Source: Cryptosporangium arvum DSM 44712 (lineage in GTDB: Bacteria > Actinomycetota > Actinomycetes > Mycobacteriales > Cryptosporangiaceae). From it: a stretch of 64,000 nt of DNA. Positions 31,901 through 40,376 of this stretch are shown in pieces. Each line of letters starts with the position of its first letter. Within the stretch, counting starts at the first letter, position 1. The notes under the pieces are model-generated. The model was not told the DNA's origin. It saw only the letters and a program-made list of their open reading frames with translations, and made no database searches. Both the position numbers and the translations under genes were made by a program. The stretch is from NCBI RefSeq assembly GCF_000585375.1, contig NZ_KK073874.1, positions 4,619,251 to 4,683,250 of the forward strand, read 5' to 3'.

Positions 31901-33243
31901 GCCCGGACCTGGAGACCCAGATCGCCGATTGGCGGGCGTACGCCGACCGCCGCCGGGAGCTGCACGGCACCGACACCGACGAGCTCGAGGACCACCTCCG
32001 CGCGCGGATCGCCGAGCTCACCGACGCCGGGCTGCACGCCGACGAGGCGTTCCTGATCGCGGTGAAGCGGATGGGCAGCCTCGACGACCTGTCGCGCGAG
32101 TTCGCGCGGGAGCACTCCGAGCGGCTCTGGAAGCAACTCGTGCTCCCGGGTGAGGAGGAGCGCGAGAAACCGCGCCGCGAGTTCGTCGCGGCGCTGATCT
32201 GCGCGGTGATCGCCGTCGTCGCGGTGAAGCTGCCGGTGCTCTTCGGCATCGGCCTGAGCGACGACGACGCCGACTTCTACGGGCGCAACGTCAGCCTGTT
32301 CGTGCTGCCGGCGCTGGCCGGGTACTTCGCCTGGCGACGCCGGGTGCCGCCCCGGGTCGTCGGCGTGCTGGCCGGGTTGTTCGTGCTGGGCGCGGTCGCG
32401 ATCAACGCGTACCCGATGAGCGACGACTCGCAGAGCCTGGTCGTCTCGGCCATCCACCTGCCGCTCGCGCTGTGGCTGGTCGTCGGCATCGCCTACGTCG
32501 GCGGTGACTGGCGCGACGGCCGCCGGCGGATGGACTTCATCCGCTTCACCGGCGAGTGGGCGATCTACTACGCGCTGATCGGCCTGGGTGGCGGCGTGCT
32601 CCTCGCGTTCACGGTCGGGACGTTCAACGCGATCGGTCTCGACGCCGAGGTCGCGGTGTCCGAGTGGCTGCTGCCGTGCGGCGCGGCCGGGGCGGTCGTC
32701 GTCGCGGCCTGGCTGGTCGAGGCGAAGCAGAGCGTCATCGAGAACATGGCCCCGGTGCTGACCAGGGTGTTCACGCCGTTGTTCGCCGCCGCGCTGCTCG
32801 CCCTCCTGGTCGGGCTGGTCTGGACCGGCCGGCTGGACGTCGAGCGCGACGTGCTGCTGCTGTTCGACCTGATGCTCGTCGTCGTGCTGGGGTTGCTGCT
32901 CTACTCGATCTCGGCCCGCGACCCCGCGACCGGGCCCGGCTGGTTCGACCGGCTGCAGCTCGGGCTGGTGGTCGTCGCCCTGCTCATCGACGCGGTCGTG
33001 CTGGCCGCGATCACCGGGCGCATCACCGGGTGGGGCTTCACCCCGAACAAGACCGCGGTGCTGGGCGAGAACCTGATCCTGCTCGGCAACCTGGCCTGGA
33101 CGGCGTGGCTCCTGCTGGCGTTCGTGCGGCACCGGGTGACGTTCGCGGCGCTGGAACGCTGGCAGACCCGGTACGTGTTCGTCTATGCCGGCTGGGCGTG
33201 GTTCGTGGTGCTGGTGTTCCCGCTGATCTTCACGTTCGACTAG
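31897..33243 (+). CDS. HAAS-domain multi-pass membrane protein, PadR partner
   Basis: The 448-residue protein starts at GTG 31897, overlapping the padR stop. The N-terminal ~80 residues form the HAAS / permease-prefix domain (ELEDHLRARIAELTDAGLHA, FLIAVKRMGSLDDLSREFAR), a cytoplasmic helical unit that often goes with PadR. About ten to eleven membrane helices follow from residue 90 (VAALICAVIAVVAVKLPVL onward) with DUF4153-like spacing. No transporter signature is clear. It probably acts in the envelope under PadR control. Its 3' end overlaps the convergent ArsR gene by 14 bp. Confidence 0.85.
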   Translation: MSPDLETQIADWRAYADRRRELHGTDTDELEDHLRARIAELTDAGLHADEAFLIAVKRMGSLDDLSREFAREHSERLWKQLVLPGEEEREKPRREFVAALICAVIAVVAVKLPVLFGIGLSDDDADFYGRNVSLFVLPALAGYFAWRRRVPPRVVGVLAGLFVLGAVAINAYPMSDDSQSLVVSAIHLPLALWLVVGIAYVGGDWRDGRRRMDFIRFTGEWAIYYALIGLGGGVLLAFTVGTFNAIGLDAEVAVSEWLLPCGAAGAVVVAAWLVEAKQSVIENMAPVLTRVFTPLFAAALLALLVGLVWTGRLDVERDVLLLFDLMLVVVLGLLLYSISARDPATGPGWFDRLQLGLVVVALLIDAVVLAAITGRITGWGFTPNKTAVLGENLILLGNLAWTAWLLLAFVRHRVTFAALERWQTRYVFVYAGWAWFVVLVFPLIFTFD

Positions 33244-33931
33244 GGAGGTCCTCCCAGCGCGGATCCGGGCCGAACAGGGCGGTGAGCGCCGCCGTACCGT
33301 CGGCCGTGACGCGGACCGCGCGGCCGGAGCCGACCCGCCTGATCCACGCGGTGCGCAGGAAGGCCGCGCAGAGCGCGGCCCCGGCGGCGCCCGCGAGGTG
33401 CGGGCGCCGCTCGGTCCAGTCCAGGCACCGCCGGGCCGTCGGGCGGCGGCCGGGGCGCAGCGGCGCCCCGAGCGTGTCGGTGAACCAGGCCGTGCCCGCC
33501 GGGGTCAGCACGTCGGCGTCCAGCAGGCCGTCACGGACCAGCGCGTCGGTGACGGCCACGCCGAGGCCGCCGGCCAGGTGGTCGTAGCACGTGCGTCCGC
33601 GGCGCAGCGCGGCGTCGGCGGTCACCGCACGCAGCCCCCGGGGCGGCGCCGGGCGGGGCTCCACCCGCGCCGACAGGTCCTCCAGCAGGTCGGCGACCGA
33701 CGCGTCGGCCAGCGCCACGTAACGGTGGCGCCCCTGCCGGTGCTCGGTCAGCAGGCCGCCGCCCACCAGCCGGTGCAGGTGCGCGGTCGTGGTCGACGGG
33801 GCGACGCCGACGTGCCGGGCCAGCTCGCCCGCGGTCCAGGCCCGGCCGTCGAGCAGCGCCAGGCAGAGCGCGGCGCGGGTCTCGTCGGCGAGCAGCGACG
33901 CGATCGAGGCGAGGTCGCGGGCGGTGGTCAC
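33230..33931 (-). CDS. ArsR-type winged-helix regulator with C-terminal extension
   Basis: The 233-residue protein starts at GTG 33931. The N-terminal HTH (LADETRAALCLALLDGRAWT, AGELARHVGVAPSTTTAHLH, EHRQGRHRYVALADASV) is ArsR-like. No metal-site cysteine pair is seen in the recognition helix. A second domain of about 140 residues follows (RTCYDHLAGGLGVAVTDALV, LGAPLRPGRRPTARRCLDWT, RRPHLAGAAGAALCAAF), typical of a larger actinobacterial subgroup. It is divergent from the P450-like gene, and two GAACGGTTC copies lie in the 66-bp gap. Control of that gene is inferred. Confidence 0.9.
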   Translation of the reverse strand: MTTARDLASIASLLADETRAALCLALLDGRAWTAGELARHVGVAPSTTTAHLHRLVGGGLLTEHRQGRHRYVALADASVADLLEDLSARVEPRPAPPRGLRAVTADAALRRGRTCYDHLAGGLGVAVTDALVRDGLLDADVLTPAGTAWFTDTLGAPLRPGRRPTARRCLDWTERRPHLAGAAGAALCAAFLRTAWIRRVGSGRAVRVTADGTAALTALFGPDPRWEDLPSRT

Positions 33932-33949
33932 CGGGCCATTCTGCGCCCG

Positions 33950-33977
33950 GAACGGTTCGGCCGGCGCCGAACGGTTC
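33950..33977. promoter_or_regulatory. Paired GAACGGTTC sites between arsR-type and P450-like genes
   Basis: GAACGGTTC occurs at 33950-33958 and again at 33969-33977, 19 bp apart. Each copy is itself a small palindrome (GAAC-G-GTTC). They fill most of the gap between the GTG at 33931 and the ATG at 33998, so bound regulator would cover both promoters. Confidence 0.7.
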
Positions 33978-33997
33978 GCGGCCTAGCGTCGGCCGGT

Positions 33998-34615
33998 ATG
34001 AGCATCCTGACCGACCCGGCGTACCGCGTGCCGCCCGTCCCCGACGCCTCCCGCGGGGTCGCCTGGCTACGCGCCTCGGTGGCGCGCTTCAGCTCCGGTG
34101 AGGCCCACCGGCGGCGGCGGGCCCTCGTGGTCGCGCTGCTGGACACCGTCCCGCCGGAGTCCCTGCGGGGTGCCACCGGCCACCCGGTGGCGGTGCTGGC
34201 CCGCGCGCTGGAGCTGGACGTGCCGGTGGAGTGGGTGGCCGACGTCGCGCAGGCCTACCAGCCCGGCACCGGCGACGAGACCCGCGCCGACGACGCCACC
34301 GACCGGCTCGTCGCCCGCCTCGGCGGTGCCTACGACGAGGCCACCGCGGCTCGGATCGGACTGCTGGTGCAGGCCTGCGCGGCCACCGTCCACCTGGCCG
34401 AACGCGCCCGGACCGCCCCGCTCGACGTCGTGCTGCGCGACGACCCGCCGGCGCCGGCGACCCGACGGCTGGCCCCGGACGGCACGATCGTCCGGGTACC
34501 GCTCGCCGGCGACCTCGCGTTCGGCGCCGGCCCGCACGCCTGCCCCGGCCGGCCCCACGCGCTCGCACTGGCCTCAGGGGCACACCCTGACGACGACACG
34601 GCGAGGCCCCGGTAG
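33998..34615 (+). CDS. Truncated cytochrome P450-like protein (205 residues) with heme-Cys motif
   Basis: The product is half the size of a P450 but keeps both ends of the fold. Near residue 30, FSSGEAHRRRRALVVALLD resembles the helix C segment (HxxxRR). The C-terminus has TRRLAPDGTIVRVPLAGD and the heme-ligand loop FGAGPHACPGRP with Cys182 as the thiolate. The ExxR motif and the I-helix acid/alcohol pair are not found, and about 200 middle residues are missing. The frame is clean from start to stop and has its own divergent regulator, which argues against random decay. Heme binding is plausible; monooxygenase activity is doubtful. Confidence 0.75.
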   Translation: MSILTDPAYRVPPVPDASRGVAWLRASVARFSSGEAHRRRRALVVALLDTVPPESLRGATGHPVAVLARALELDVPVEWVADVAQAYQPGTGDETRADDATDRLVARLGGAYDEATAARIGLLVQACAATVHLAERARTAPLDVVLRDDPPAPATRRLAPDGTIVRVPLAGDLAFGAGPHACPGRPHALALASGAHPDDDTARPR

Positions 34616-34628
34616 CGCGGCGGGAAGT

Positions 34629-34644
34629 CCTCCCGGCGGGGAGG
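34629..34644 (+). terminator. Short GC stem-loop after the P450-like gene
   Basis: CCTCCC (34629-34634) and GGGAGG (34639-34644) pair around the loop GGCG, followed by GTTACTC. It begins 14 bases after the stop codon at 34615 and precedes the GAF-ANTAR gene. It may end the upstream transcript. ANTAR proteins act on RNA hairpins, but their known targets are paired hexaloops, which this is not. Confidence 0.4.
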
Positions 34645-34679
34645 GTTACTCAGGGCGAGATTCGGTCACTGTATCCGTC

Positions 34680-35369
34680 GTGGTACTCGACAGAATGGCC
34701 GAGCTCAGCCGGATCGTCCTCGCCGACACCCCACTCGAGACGGTGTTGCTCCGGGTCGCCGAGGTCACTCGCGACGCCGTGCCCCGGGCCTCCGAAGCGT
34801 CGGTGACGTTGCTGGTCAACGACCGGCCTACCACTGCGGCGTCCACCGCCGGGCTGGCCAGGGCGCTGGACGAGCGGCAGTACGACCAGGGGTACGGGCC
34901 GTGCCTGGACGCCGCGCGCGGCGGCGAGGTGCTGGTCGTCGACGACATGGGCAGCGAGAAGCGCTGGCCGCTGTACGCGCCGCACGCCGTCGAGCTCGGG
35001 GTGTACAGCAGCCTCTCGTCGCCGCTTCCGGTGCAGCAGCACGTCATCGGCGCGCTCAACGTCTACAGCGTGGAGAAGGCCGCGTTCGACGAGGAGGCGG
35101 TCGCGCTCGCCGCGGTCGTCGCCGACCACGCGGCGGTCGCGGTCGCCAACGCGCACGCCTACACGACGGCCACCGAACTCGCGCACGGCCTGCGCGCCGC
35201 GATGGAGTCGCGGGCCGTGATCGAGCAGGCGAAGGGCATCCTCATCGCCGAGGGGCGGTGCTCGGCGGAGGAAGCCTTCGCTCAGCTCACCACGGTGTCC
35301 CAGCACACCAACCGCAAACTGCGCGACGTCGCCGCCGCTGTGGTCGCCCGCGCGCAGCGGCGTTCCTAG
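34680..35369 (+). CDS. GAF-ANTAR antitermination regulator
   Basis: The protein has 229 residues from GTG 34680, or 224 from ATG 34695; neither has a strong ribosome site. The GAF domain covers about 5-150, with VTLLVNDRPTTAASTAGLAR, YGPCLDAARGGEVLVVDDMG and LSSPLPVQQHVIGALNVYS. The ANTAR RNA-binding helices fill about 160-225: GLRAAMESRAVIEQAKGILI, AEEAFAQLTTVSQHTNRKLR. ANTAR domains bind dual hairpins in nascent RNA and prevent termination; the GAF part senses a small ligand or redox state. A Cys sits in the GAF PCLD loop. The RNA target is not visible here. Confidence 0.93.
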   Translation: MVLDRMAELSRIVLADTPLETVLLRVAEVTRDAVPRASEASVTLLVNDRPTTAASTAGLARALDERQYDQGYGPCLDAARGGEVLVVDDMGSEKRWPLYAPHAVELGVYSSLSSPLPVQQHVIGALNVYSVEKAAFDEEAVALAAVVADHAAVAVANAHAYTTATELAHGLRAAMESRAVIEQAKGILIAEGRCSAEEAFAQLTTVSQHTNRKLRDVAAAVVARAQRRS

Positions 35370-35398
35370 AATGCCGGGCGACCACGGCGGCGGCCCTC

Positions 35399-37357
35399 CT
35401 AGCGGGCGTTGCCCGGCCGGTTGCCGGTGTGCAGCGGCGGCGGGAAGTTCTCCGCGGCGGTGCCCGTCAGTACGGACGTCATCACGTCGCGCCAGACCGC
35501 GCCGGGCACCCCGGAGCCCCGGACGTTGATCGTGCCGTTGACCCGCGCCTCCGGGGGGATCGTGGTGCTCTCGCCCTTCCCGGCCCAGACCGCGGTGACC
35601 AGTTGCGGTGTGTACCCGACCACCCAGGCGTCGGACGAGCTGCCGTAGCGCTGCCCGCCGGACTTGGCCGCCGCCGGACGGCCGAGGCGCAGGGCCGGGT
35701 CGGCCGCGTACGCCTGCTGCAGCACGTAGGAGACGTCCCGGGCGACCGGGGCCTGGTAGACCGTCACCGCCTGCCCCTGGTTCAACGCGCGGTCGTAGAG
35801 CACGGTCTTGCCGTCCGAGTCGAGGACCTTGGTGACGAAGTACGGCTCGTGGTGGACGCCGCCGGCCGCGAACGTCCCGTAGGCCGACGCCTGGTCGAGC
35901 ACCGACACCCCGTACCGGCCGAGCGCGATCGAGCCGTCGACCTTGGCGTCATCGGCCGGCTTCCCGTCCAGCGTCCTGATGCCGGCCTTCGCCGCGTCCC
36001 GGGCGACCTTCGTCGACCCGGTCGTGAGCGTCGCGCCCCAGAAGACCGATTCGACCGACTGCACGGTGGCGGTGGTGAGCGTGCACCGTGGCCCGCAGGA
36101 CGCGCTGTTGTCCAGCGGCTTCGCGAGATCCTCGTACCGCTGCCCGGTGGTGCCGTCCCACCGCGAGTCGATGCTGTAGCCGTCCTGCACCGCGGTGGCC
36201 AGCACGAACGGCTGGAACGACGCGGCGGCCGGGTGGGGCGCGACCGACGAGGCCTGGTCGAGGTTGCCGTAGCCCCGCGCACCGCCGTAGTAGGCGCGCA
36301 CGGCGCCGGACTTCGGGTCGAGCGCGACGACCGCGGCCTCCTCGCCCCGGACCCGGCTGCGGACGCTGGCGGTGACCGCTTTCTGCGCCCTGGGGCTGAT
36401 CGTCGTGTAGACGGTGAGACCCGCGGTGTTGATGTCCATCGGGGAGAAGCCGAGCTTCATCAGCTCCGACTCGATGCGGGCCCCGAGCACGCCCGCGGAA
36501 CCGGCGCGCCACTGGGAGCGCTGCGGCTGCGCGAGAACCTTCGGGTACTGCATCGACGCGCGGGCCGACCGGTCCAGGTCCCCGGCGTCGACCATCGCGT
36601 CGAGCACGGTGGTCCACCGGCTGCGCGCGGCGTCGGGGTTGCCGGACGGGTCGGAGCGTGACGGGTCGTCGATGGCCGCCGCGAGCACGGCACCCTCCTC
36701 GACGCTCAGCGTGCCGACGTCCTTACCGAAGTACGCCCGGGCCGCGCTCTGCACACCGAACGCGCCTCGGCCGTAGTAGATCGTGTTCAGGTAGCCGATC
36801 AGGAGGTCGGACCTGCTCATCGACTGCTGGAGCTTGACCGCGCGGATCGCCCGACCGCTGTACGCGGTGCGGCCCTGGCCGGACGAGATCGTGTTGCGCA
36901 GGTACTGCTCGGCCAGCGTCTCCTTGCCCGCGCTGCCGGCGACCAGGTAGCGCAGCGCGCGGAACGCACCGGAGAGCGTGTTCCCGGAGGTCTCGAAGTC
37001 CGGGTCCTGGGTGGCGATCACCGCCTGGCGCAGGTGTTCCGGCACCTGGTCGAGCGCGACCACGACGCGGTTCTCGGACGCGAACGTCGCGAGCGTCGAG
37101 TTGTCGGAGTACTTGATCTGCGTCGTTCCGGGGAGCCTCGCGATCGGCGGCAGATCGGTGCTGTTCCACACCACCACCCCGCCGATCGCGGTGAGGACCA
37201 GCCCGAGGACGACGACCACGGTCAGGATCCGCAGCCCGCGGGGCCGGCCTCGTCCGGTGGGCGGAGCGGGCGGGGGAGGGTCGTTCGGTGGCGGAGTGTC
37301 AGCCTCGTCGTTCCGCTCGGCTTCGACGACGTCGACCTCGGACTGATCACTACGCAT
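35399..37357 (-). CDS. Class A penicillin-binding-protein homologue lacking catalytic residues in both domains
   Basis: The 652-residue protein has a cytoplasmic Pro/Asp-rich head, one membrane helix (about 42-65) and a GT51 domain (about 85-250). A transpeptidase domain spans about 330-630. In GT51 the first catalytic motif, normally ATEDxxF, reads ATQDPDF (Gln117), and the RKxxE motif is absent (AYSGR in its place); YLNTIYYGRGAFGVQSAA remains. In the transpeptidase, SSFK becomes ASFQ (Ala379, Gln382), SxN becomes SVE, and KTG becomes KSG. Fold blocks such as DAWVVGYTPQLVTAVWAGKG are intact. The frame is uninterrupted, so this is probably a non-enzymatic PBP: a scaffold or regulator of wall synthesis. 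Confidence 0.88.
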   Translation of the reverse strand: MRSDQSEVDVVEAERNDEADTPPPNDPPPPAPPTGRGRPRGLRILTVVVVLGLVLTAIGGVVVWNSTDLPPIARLPGTTQIKYSDNSTLATFASENRVVVALDQVPEHLRQAVIATQDPDFETSGNTLSGAFRALRYLVAGSAGKETLAEQYLRNTISSGQGRTAYSGRAIRAVKLQQSMSRSDLLIGYLNTIYYGRGAFGVQSAARAYFGKDVGTLSVEEGAVLAAAIDDPSRSDPSGNPDAARSRWTTVLDAMVDAGDLDRSARASMQYPKVLAQPQRSQWRAGSAGVLGARIESELMKLGFSPMDINTAGLTVYTTISPRAQKAVTASVRSRVRGEEAAVVALDPKSGAVRAYYGGARGYGNLDQASSVAPHPAAASFQPFVLATAVQDGYSIDSRWDGTTGQRYEDLAKPLDNSASCGPRCTLTTATVQSVESVFWGATLTTGSTKVARDAAKAGIRTLDGKPADDAKVDGSIALGRYGVSVLDQASAYGTFAAGGVHHEPYFVTKVLDSDGKTVLYDRALNQGQAVTVYQAPVARDVSYVLQQAYAADPALRLGRPAAAKSGGQRYGSSSDAWVVGYTPQLVTAVWAGKGESTTIPPEARVNGTINVRGSGVPGAVWRDVMTSVLTGTAAENFPPPLHTGNRPGNAR

Positions 37358-37401
37358 CGCGCGATTCTGTTGTGGATTGCGGTGAAACGCAACCACACTG
37401 G

Positions 37402-38811
37402 TCACACGGGTTCGCCGGCCCGCCCGGGGAGCGCCGCGGCGGCGATCAGCATCACGACGGTGAGGCCGACGAACACGACGACGATGCGCCCGACGGCCTC
37501 GGTCAGCAGCGCCGGGGTGCGTGCGTGCGACCCCAGCACGGCGTTCACCAGCGCGCCGAACGCCGCCGTGCCGACCGCGCTGCCCATCGAGCGCAGGAAC
37601 AGGTTGTTCGCGGTGACGACGCCCCGCTCGTGCCAGCCGACGCTCGACTGCGCCGCGATGAGCGTCGGGCTGGCGGTGAGGCCCATCCCCGCGCCGATCA
37701 CGAAGCAGCAGGCGGCGACGAACCAGACGCTGCTGTGCTCGTCGAGCCGGAGCAGCAGCGCGGTACCGCCGAGGATGATCGTGGTGCCGATCAGCGCGCA
37801 CACCCGGAACCCGAAGCGCAGGTAGATCCGGCCCGAGTTCGAGGCCGCGAGCGGCCATCCGATCGTCAGGGTGGCCAGCGCGAACCCGGCGACCAGCGGT
37901 CCGTGCCCGAGCGCCTCCTGCACGTACGTGGGCACGTAGGACGTGAGGCCGAACAGCACCGCGCCGAGCGTGAGCGACACCAGGCCGCTGGTGACCAACA
38001 GCCGGCGGCGGAAGACCCAGAGCGGGAGCACCGGTTCGGCCGCCCGCCTCTCCACCAGCACGAAAACCACGAGCAGGGCGACGCCGAGCGCGACGATCCC
38101 GAGGCCGGCCGGCGAGCCCCACGCCCAGCGCTGACCGCCCTCCAGCAGCGCGAGGATCAGCAGGGTCAGACCGGACGTGAGCAGGCCGGCGCCGGTGTAG
38201 TCGATCGACGGGCGGCCGCGCTCGACCCGCTCGGCGAAGTTACGCAGCACCATCAGCACCGCGAGCAGGCACAGCGGGACGTTGACGAAGAAGATCCAGC
38301 GCCAGGAGACGTACTCGCTGAACACCCCGCCGAGCGTGGGGCCGACGACCGCGGCCAGGCCCCAGATACTGGCCATGTAGCCCTGCACCACCGCGCGCTC
38401 CTCGGTGGTGTAGAGGTCACCGGCGATCGTGATCGTCATCGGCAGGATCGCCCCGGCCCCGAGGCCCTGAATCAACCGGAAGACGATGAGCGCGCCCATG
38501 CTCCAGGCGAAGCCGCACAGCACCGAGCTGATCAGGAACATCGTGATGCCGAACAGGATCACGGGCTTGCGGCCGAACAGGTCGGCGAGCTTGCCGTAGA
38601 GCGGCACGGTGACCGCCTGGGCGAGCAGGTAGATCGAGAACAGCCAGGGGAACTCGGTGAATCCGCCGACGTCGTCGACGATCGAGGGCACCGCGGTGGC
38701 GAGGATCGTCGAGTCGAGCGCGACGAGCGACGTGGAGAGCATCAGCGCGAGCAGGACCGGTCCGCGCTCGGAGCGCAGCCCGACGCTCGGGGAGGACTCC
38801 AGTTTCGTCAC
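37402..38811 (-). CDS. DHA2 family MFS efflux transporter (14 TM type)
   Basis: The 469-residue protein starts at GTG 38811, with GGGGGAG about 8 bases upstream. Motif D1 LDSTILATAVPSIVDDVGGF is in helix 1, motif A KLADLFGRKPVILFGITMFL follows helix 2, motif B reads RLIQGLGAGAILPMTIT, and motif C shows GLAAVVGPTLGGVFSEYVSW in helix 5. These mark drug:H+ antiporters of the EmrB/QacA group. It is last in a minus-strand run with an ABC exporter and DUF4097 protein, 57 bp after the permease stop. It is therefore likely part of one export/resistance operon. Confidence 0.93.
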   Translation of the reverse strand: MTKLESSPSVGLRSERGPVLLALMLSTSLVALDSTILATAVPSIVDDVGGFTEFPWLFSIYLLAQAVTVPLYGKLADLFGRKPVILFGITMFLISSVLCGFAWSMGALIVFRLIQGLGAGAILPMTITIAGDLYTTEERAVVQGYMASIWGLAAVVGPTLGGVFSEYVSWRWIFFVNVPLCLLAVLMVLRNFAERVERGRPSIDYTGAGLLTSGLTLLILALLEGGQRWAWGSPAGLGIVALGVALLVVFVLVERRAAEPVLPLWVFRRRLLVTSGLVSLTLGAVLFGLTSYVPTYVQEALGHGPLVAGFALATLTIGWPLAASNSGRIYLRFGFRVCALIGTTIILGGTALLLRLDEHSSVWFVAACCFVIGAGMGLTASPTLIAAQSSVGWHERGVVTANNLFLRSMGSAVGTAAFGALVNAVLGSHARTPALLTEAVGRIVVVFVGLTVVMLIAAAALPGRAGEPV

Positions 38812-38868
38812 GATCGTTTCTCCCCCGGAGACGGTTGCGTCGTACAAACACTAGCCCGGGGGAGGAGG

Positions 38869-39624
38869 TCAGGAGATCCGGCGGCGGTAGACGGTGACCG
38901 CGCCGGCGTAGGCGACCACGAGGATGGCGAGGCACCAGGCCAGCGCGGTCCAGATGTCGTTCCCGACCGGCTGCTGGGCGAACAGGGCCCGGAGGGCGTC
39001 GACGATCGAGGTCACCGGCTGGTGCTCGGCGAACGCGCGCACCGGGCCGGGCATCGAGTCGGTGGGGACGAACGCCGAGCTGACGAACGGCAGGAACAGC
39101 AGCGGATAGCCGAACGCGCTCGCGCCGTCGGGGGTCTTCGCGGTGAGACCGGGGATGACGGCCGCCCAGGTCAGCGCGAGCGTGAGCAGCAACAGCATCC
39201 CGGCGACCGCGAGCCACGCGGTGAGCCCGGCCCCGGACCGGAACCCCATGACCAGCGCGACCAGCACGACCACGGCGAGCGAGACCGCGTTGGCGATCAT
39301 CGACGTCAGCACGTGCGCCCAGAGCACGCTCGAGCGGGCGATCGGCATCGACTGGAACCGTTCGAAGATGCCGTTCTGGATGTCGCCGAAGAGACGGTAG
39401 GAGGTGTAGGCGATCCCCGACGCGACGGTCATCAGCAGGATGCCGGGGAGCATGTAGGACACGTACGACGCGGACCCGGTGTCGATCGCGCCGCCGAACA
39501 CGTAGACGAAGATCAGCATGAAGACGATCGGGATGAGCGTGGTGGTGATGATCGTGTCGACGCTGCGGGTGACGTGGCGCAGCGACCGGCCGAGCAGCGT
39601 GGCGGTGTCCCGGACGAGAGTCAT
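38869..39624 (-). CDS. ABC-2 type permease (DrrB-like)
   Basis: The 251-residue protein has six membrane helices. It starts TLVRDTATLLGRSLRHVTRS, then IPIVFMLIFVYVFGGAI (helix 1) and SYVSYMLPGILLMTVASGI. FERFQSMPIARSSVLWAHVL is the DrrB/ABC-2 loop, followed by late block SAFVPTDSMPGPVRAFAEHQ. It pairs with the ATPase encoded just upstream (ATGA overlap at 39621-39624). DrrAB-type pairs export lipophilic drugs or lipids. Confidence 0.94.
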   Translation of the reverse strand: MTLVRDTATLLGRSLRHVTRSVDTIITTTLIPIVFMLIFVYVFGGAIDTGSASYVSYMLPGILLMTVASGIAYTSYRLFGDIQNGIFERFQSMPIARSSVLWAHVLTSMIANAVSLAVVVLVALVMGFRSGAGLTAWLAVAGMLLLLTLALTWAAVIPGLTAKTPDGASAFGYPLLFLPFVSSAFVPTDSMPGPVRAFAEHQPVTSIVDALRALFAQQPVGNDIWTALAWCLAILVVAYAGAVTVYRRRIS

Positions 39625-40376
39625 CGTTTGTCCTTCGCGGTGAGAGCGAGGAAGACGTCCTCGAGCGTCGGCTGCTTCTCGACGTACTCGACCTCGGCCG
39701 GCGGGAGCAGCTTCTTCAGCTCCGCCAGGGTGTCGTTGACCAGGATCCGGCCTTCGTGCAGGATCGCGATCCGGTCGGCGAGGTGCTCGGCCTCGTCCAG
39801 GTACTGCGTCGTGAGCAGGACGGTCGTGCCCTGTTCGGCCAGCTCCCGGACCGCGCGCCACACCTCGAGGCGGGACTCCGGGTCCAGGCCGGTCGTCGGC
39901 TCGTCGAGGAAGATGACCGGCGGGTTCCCGATCAGGCTCATCGCGATGTCGAGCCGGCGGCGCATACCGCCGGAGTACGTCGCCGCCCGCCGGCCGCCGG
40001 CCTCGGTCAGCGAGAACCGGCGCAGCAGGTCGTCGGCGATCGTCTTCGGGTCCGGGAGGTGCCGTAACCGCGCGATCAGGATCAGGTTCTCGCGGCCGGT
40101 GAGGATCTCGTCGACGGCGGCGAACTGTCCGGTGAGGCTGATCGAATCGCGGACCTCCCCCGGTTGGGTGGCGACGTCGAAACCGTTGACGCCCGCGCTG
40201 CCGCCGTCGGCCTTGAGCAGTGTGGACAGGATCTTCACCAGCGTGGTCTTGCCCGCGCCGTTGGAGCCGAGCAGCGCGAACACCGTGCCCCGGTCGACCG
40301 CGAAGTCGACGCCGCGCAGCACGTCGAGATCCTTGAACGCCTTGGTCACGCCGGTGACCCGGATCGCCGTGGTCAT
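39621..40376 (-). CDS. ABC transporter ATP-binding protein (DrrA-like)
   Basis: The 251-residue protein has Walker A LLGSNGAGKTTLVK, Q-loop ISLTGQFAAVDEILTGRENL (typical DrrA), signature YSGGMRRRLDIAMSLI, Walker B VIFLDEPTTGLDPESR and H-loop LLTTQYLDEAEHLADR. It is shorter than DrrA of anthracycline producers (~330 residues) because the C-terminal regulatory part is reduced (VEYVEKQPTLEDVFLAL). The start overlaps the end of the DUF4097 gene by 4 bp. Confidence 0.95.
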   Translation of the reverse strand: MTTAIRVTGVTKAFKDLDVLRGVDFAVDRGTVFALLGSNGAGKTTLVKILSTLLKADGGSAGVNGFDVATQPGEVRDSISLTGQFAAVDEILTGRENLILIARLRHLPDPKTIADDLLRRFSLTEAGGRRAATYSGGMRRRLDIAMSLIGNPPVIFLDEPTTGLDPESRLEVWRAVRELAEQGTTVLLTTQYLDEAEHLADRIAILHEGRILVNDTLAELKKLLPPAEVEYVEKQPTLEDVFLALTAKDKR

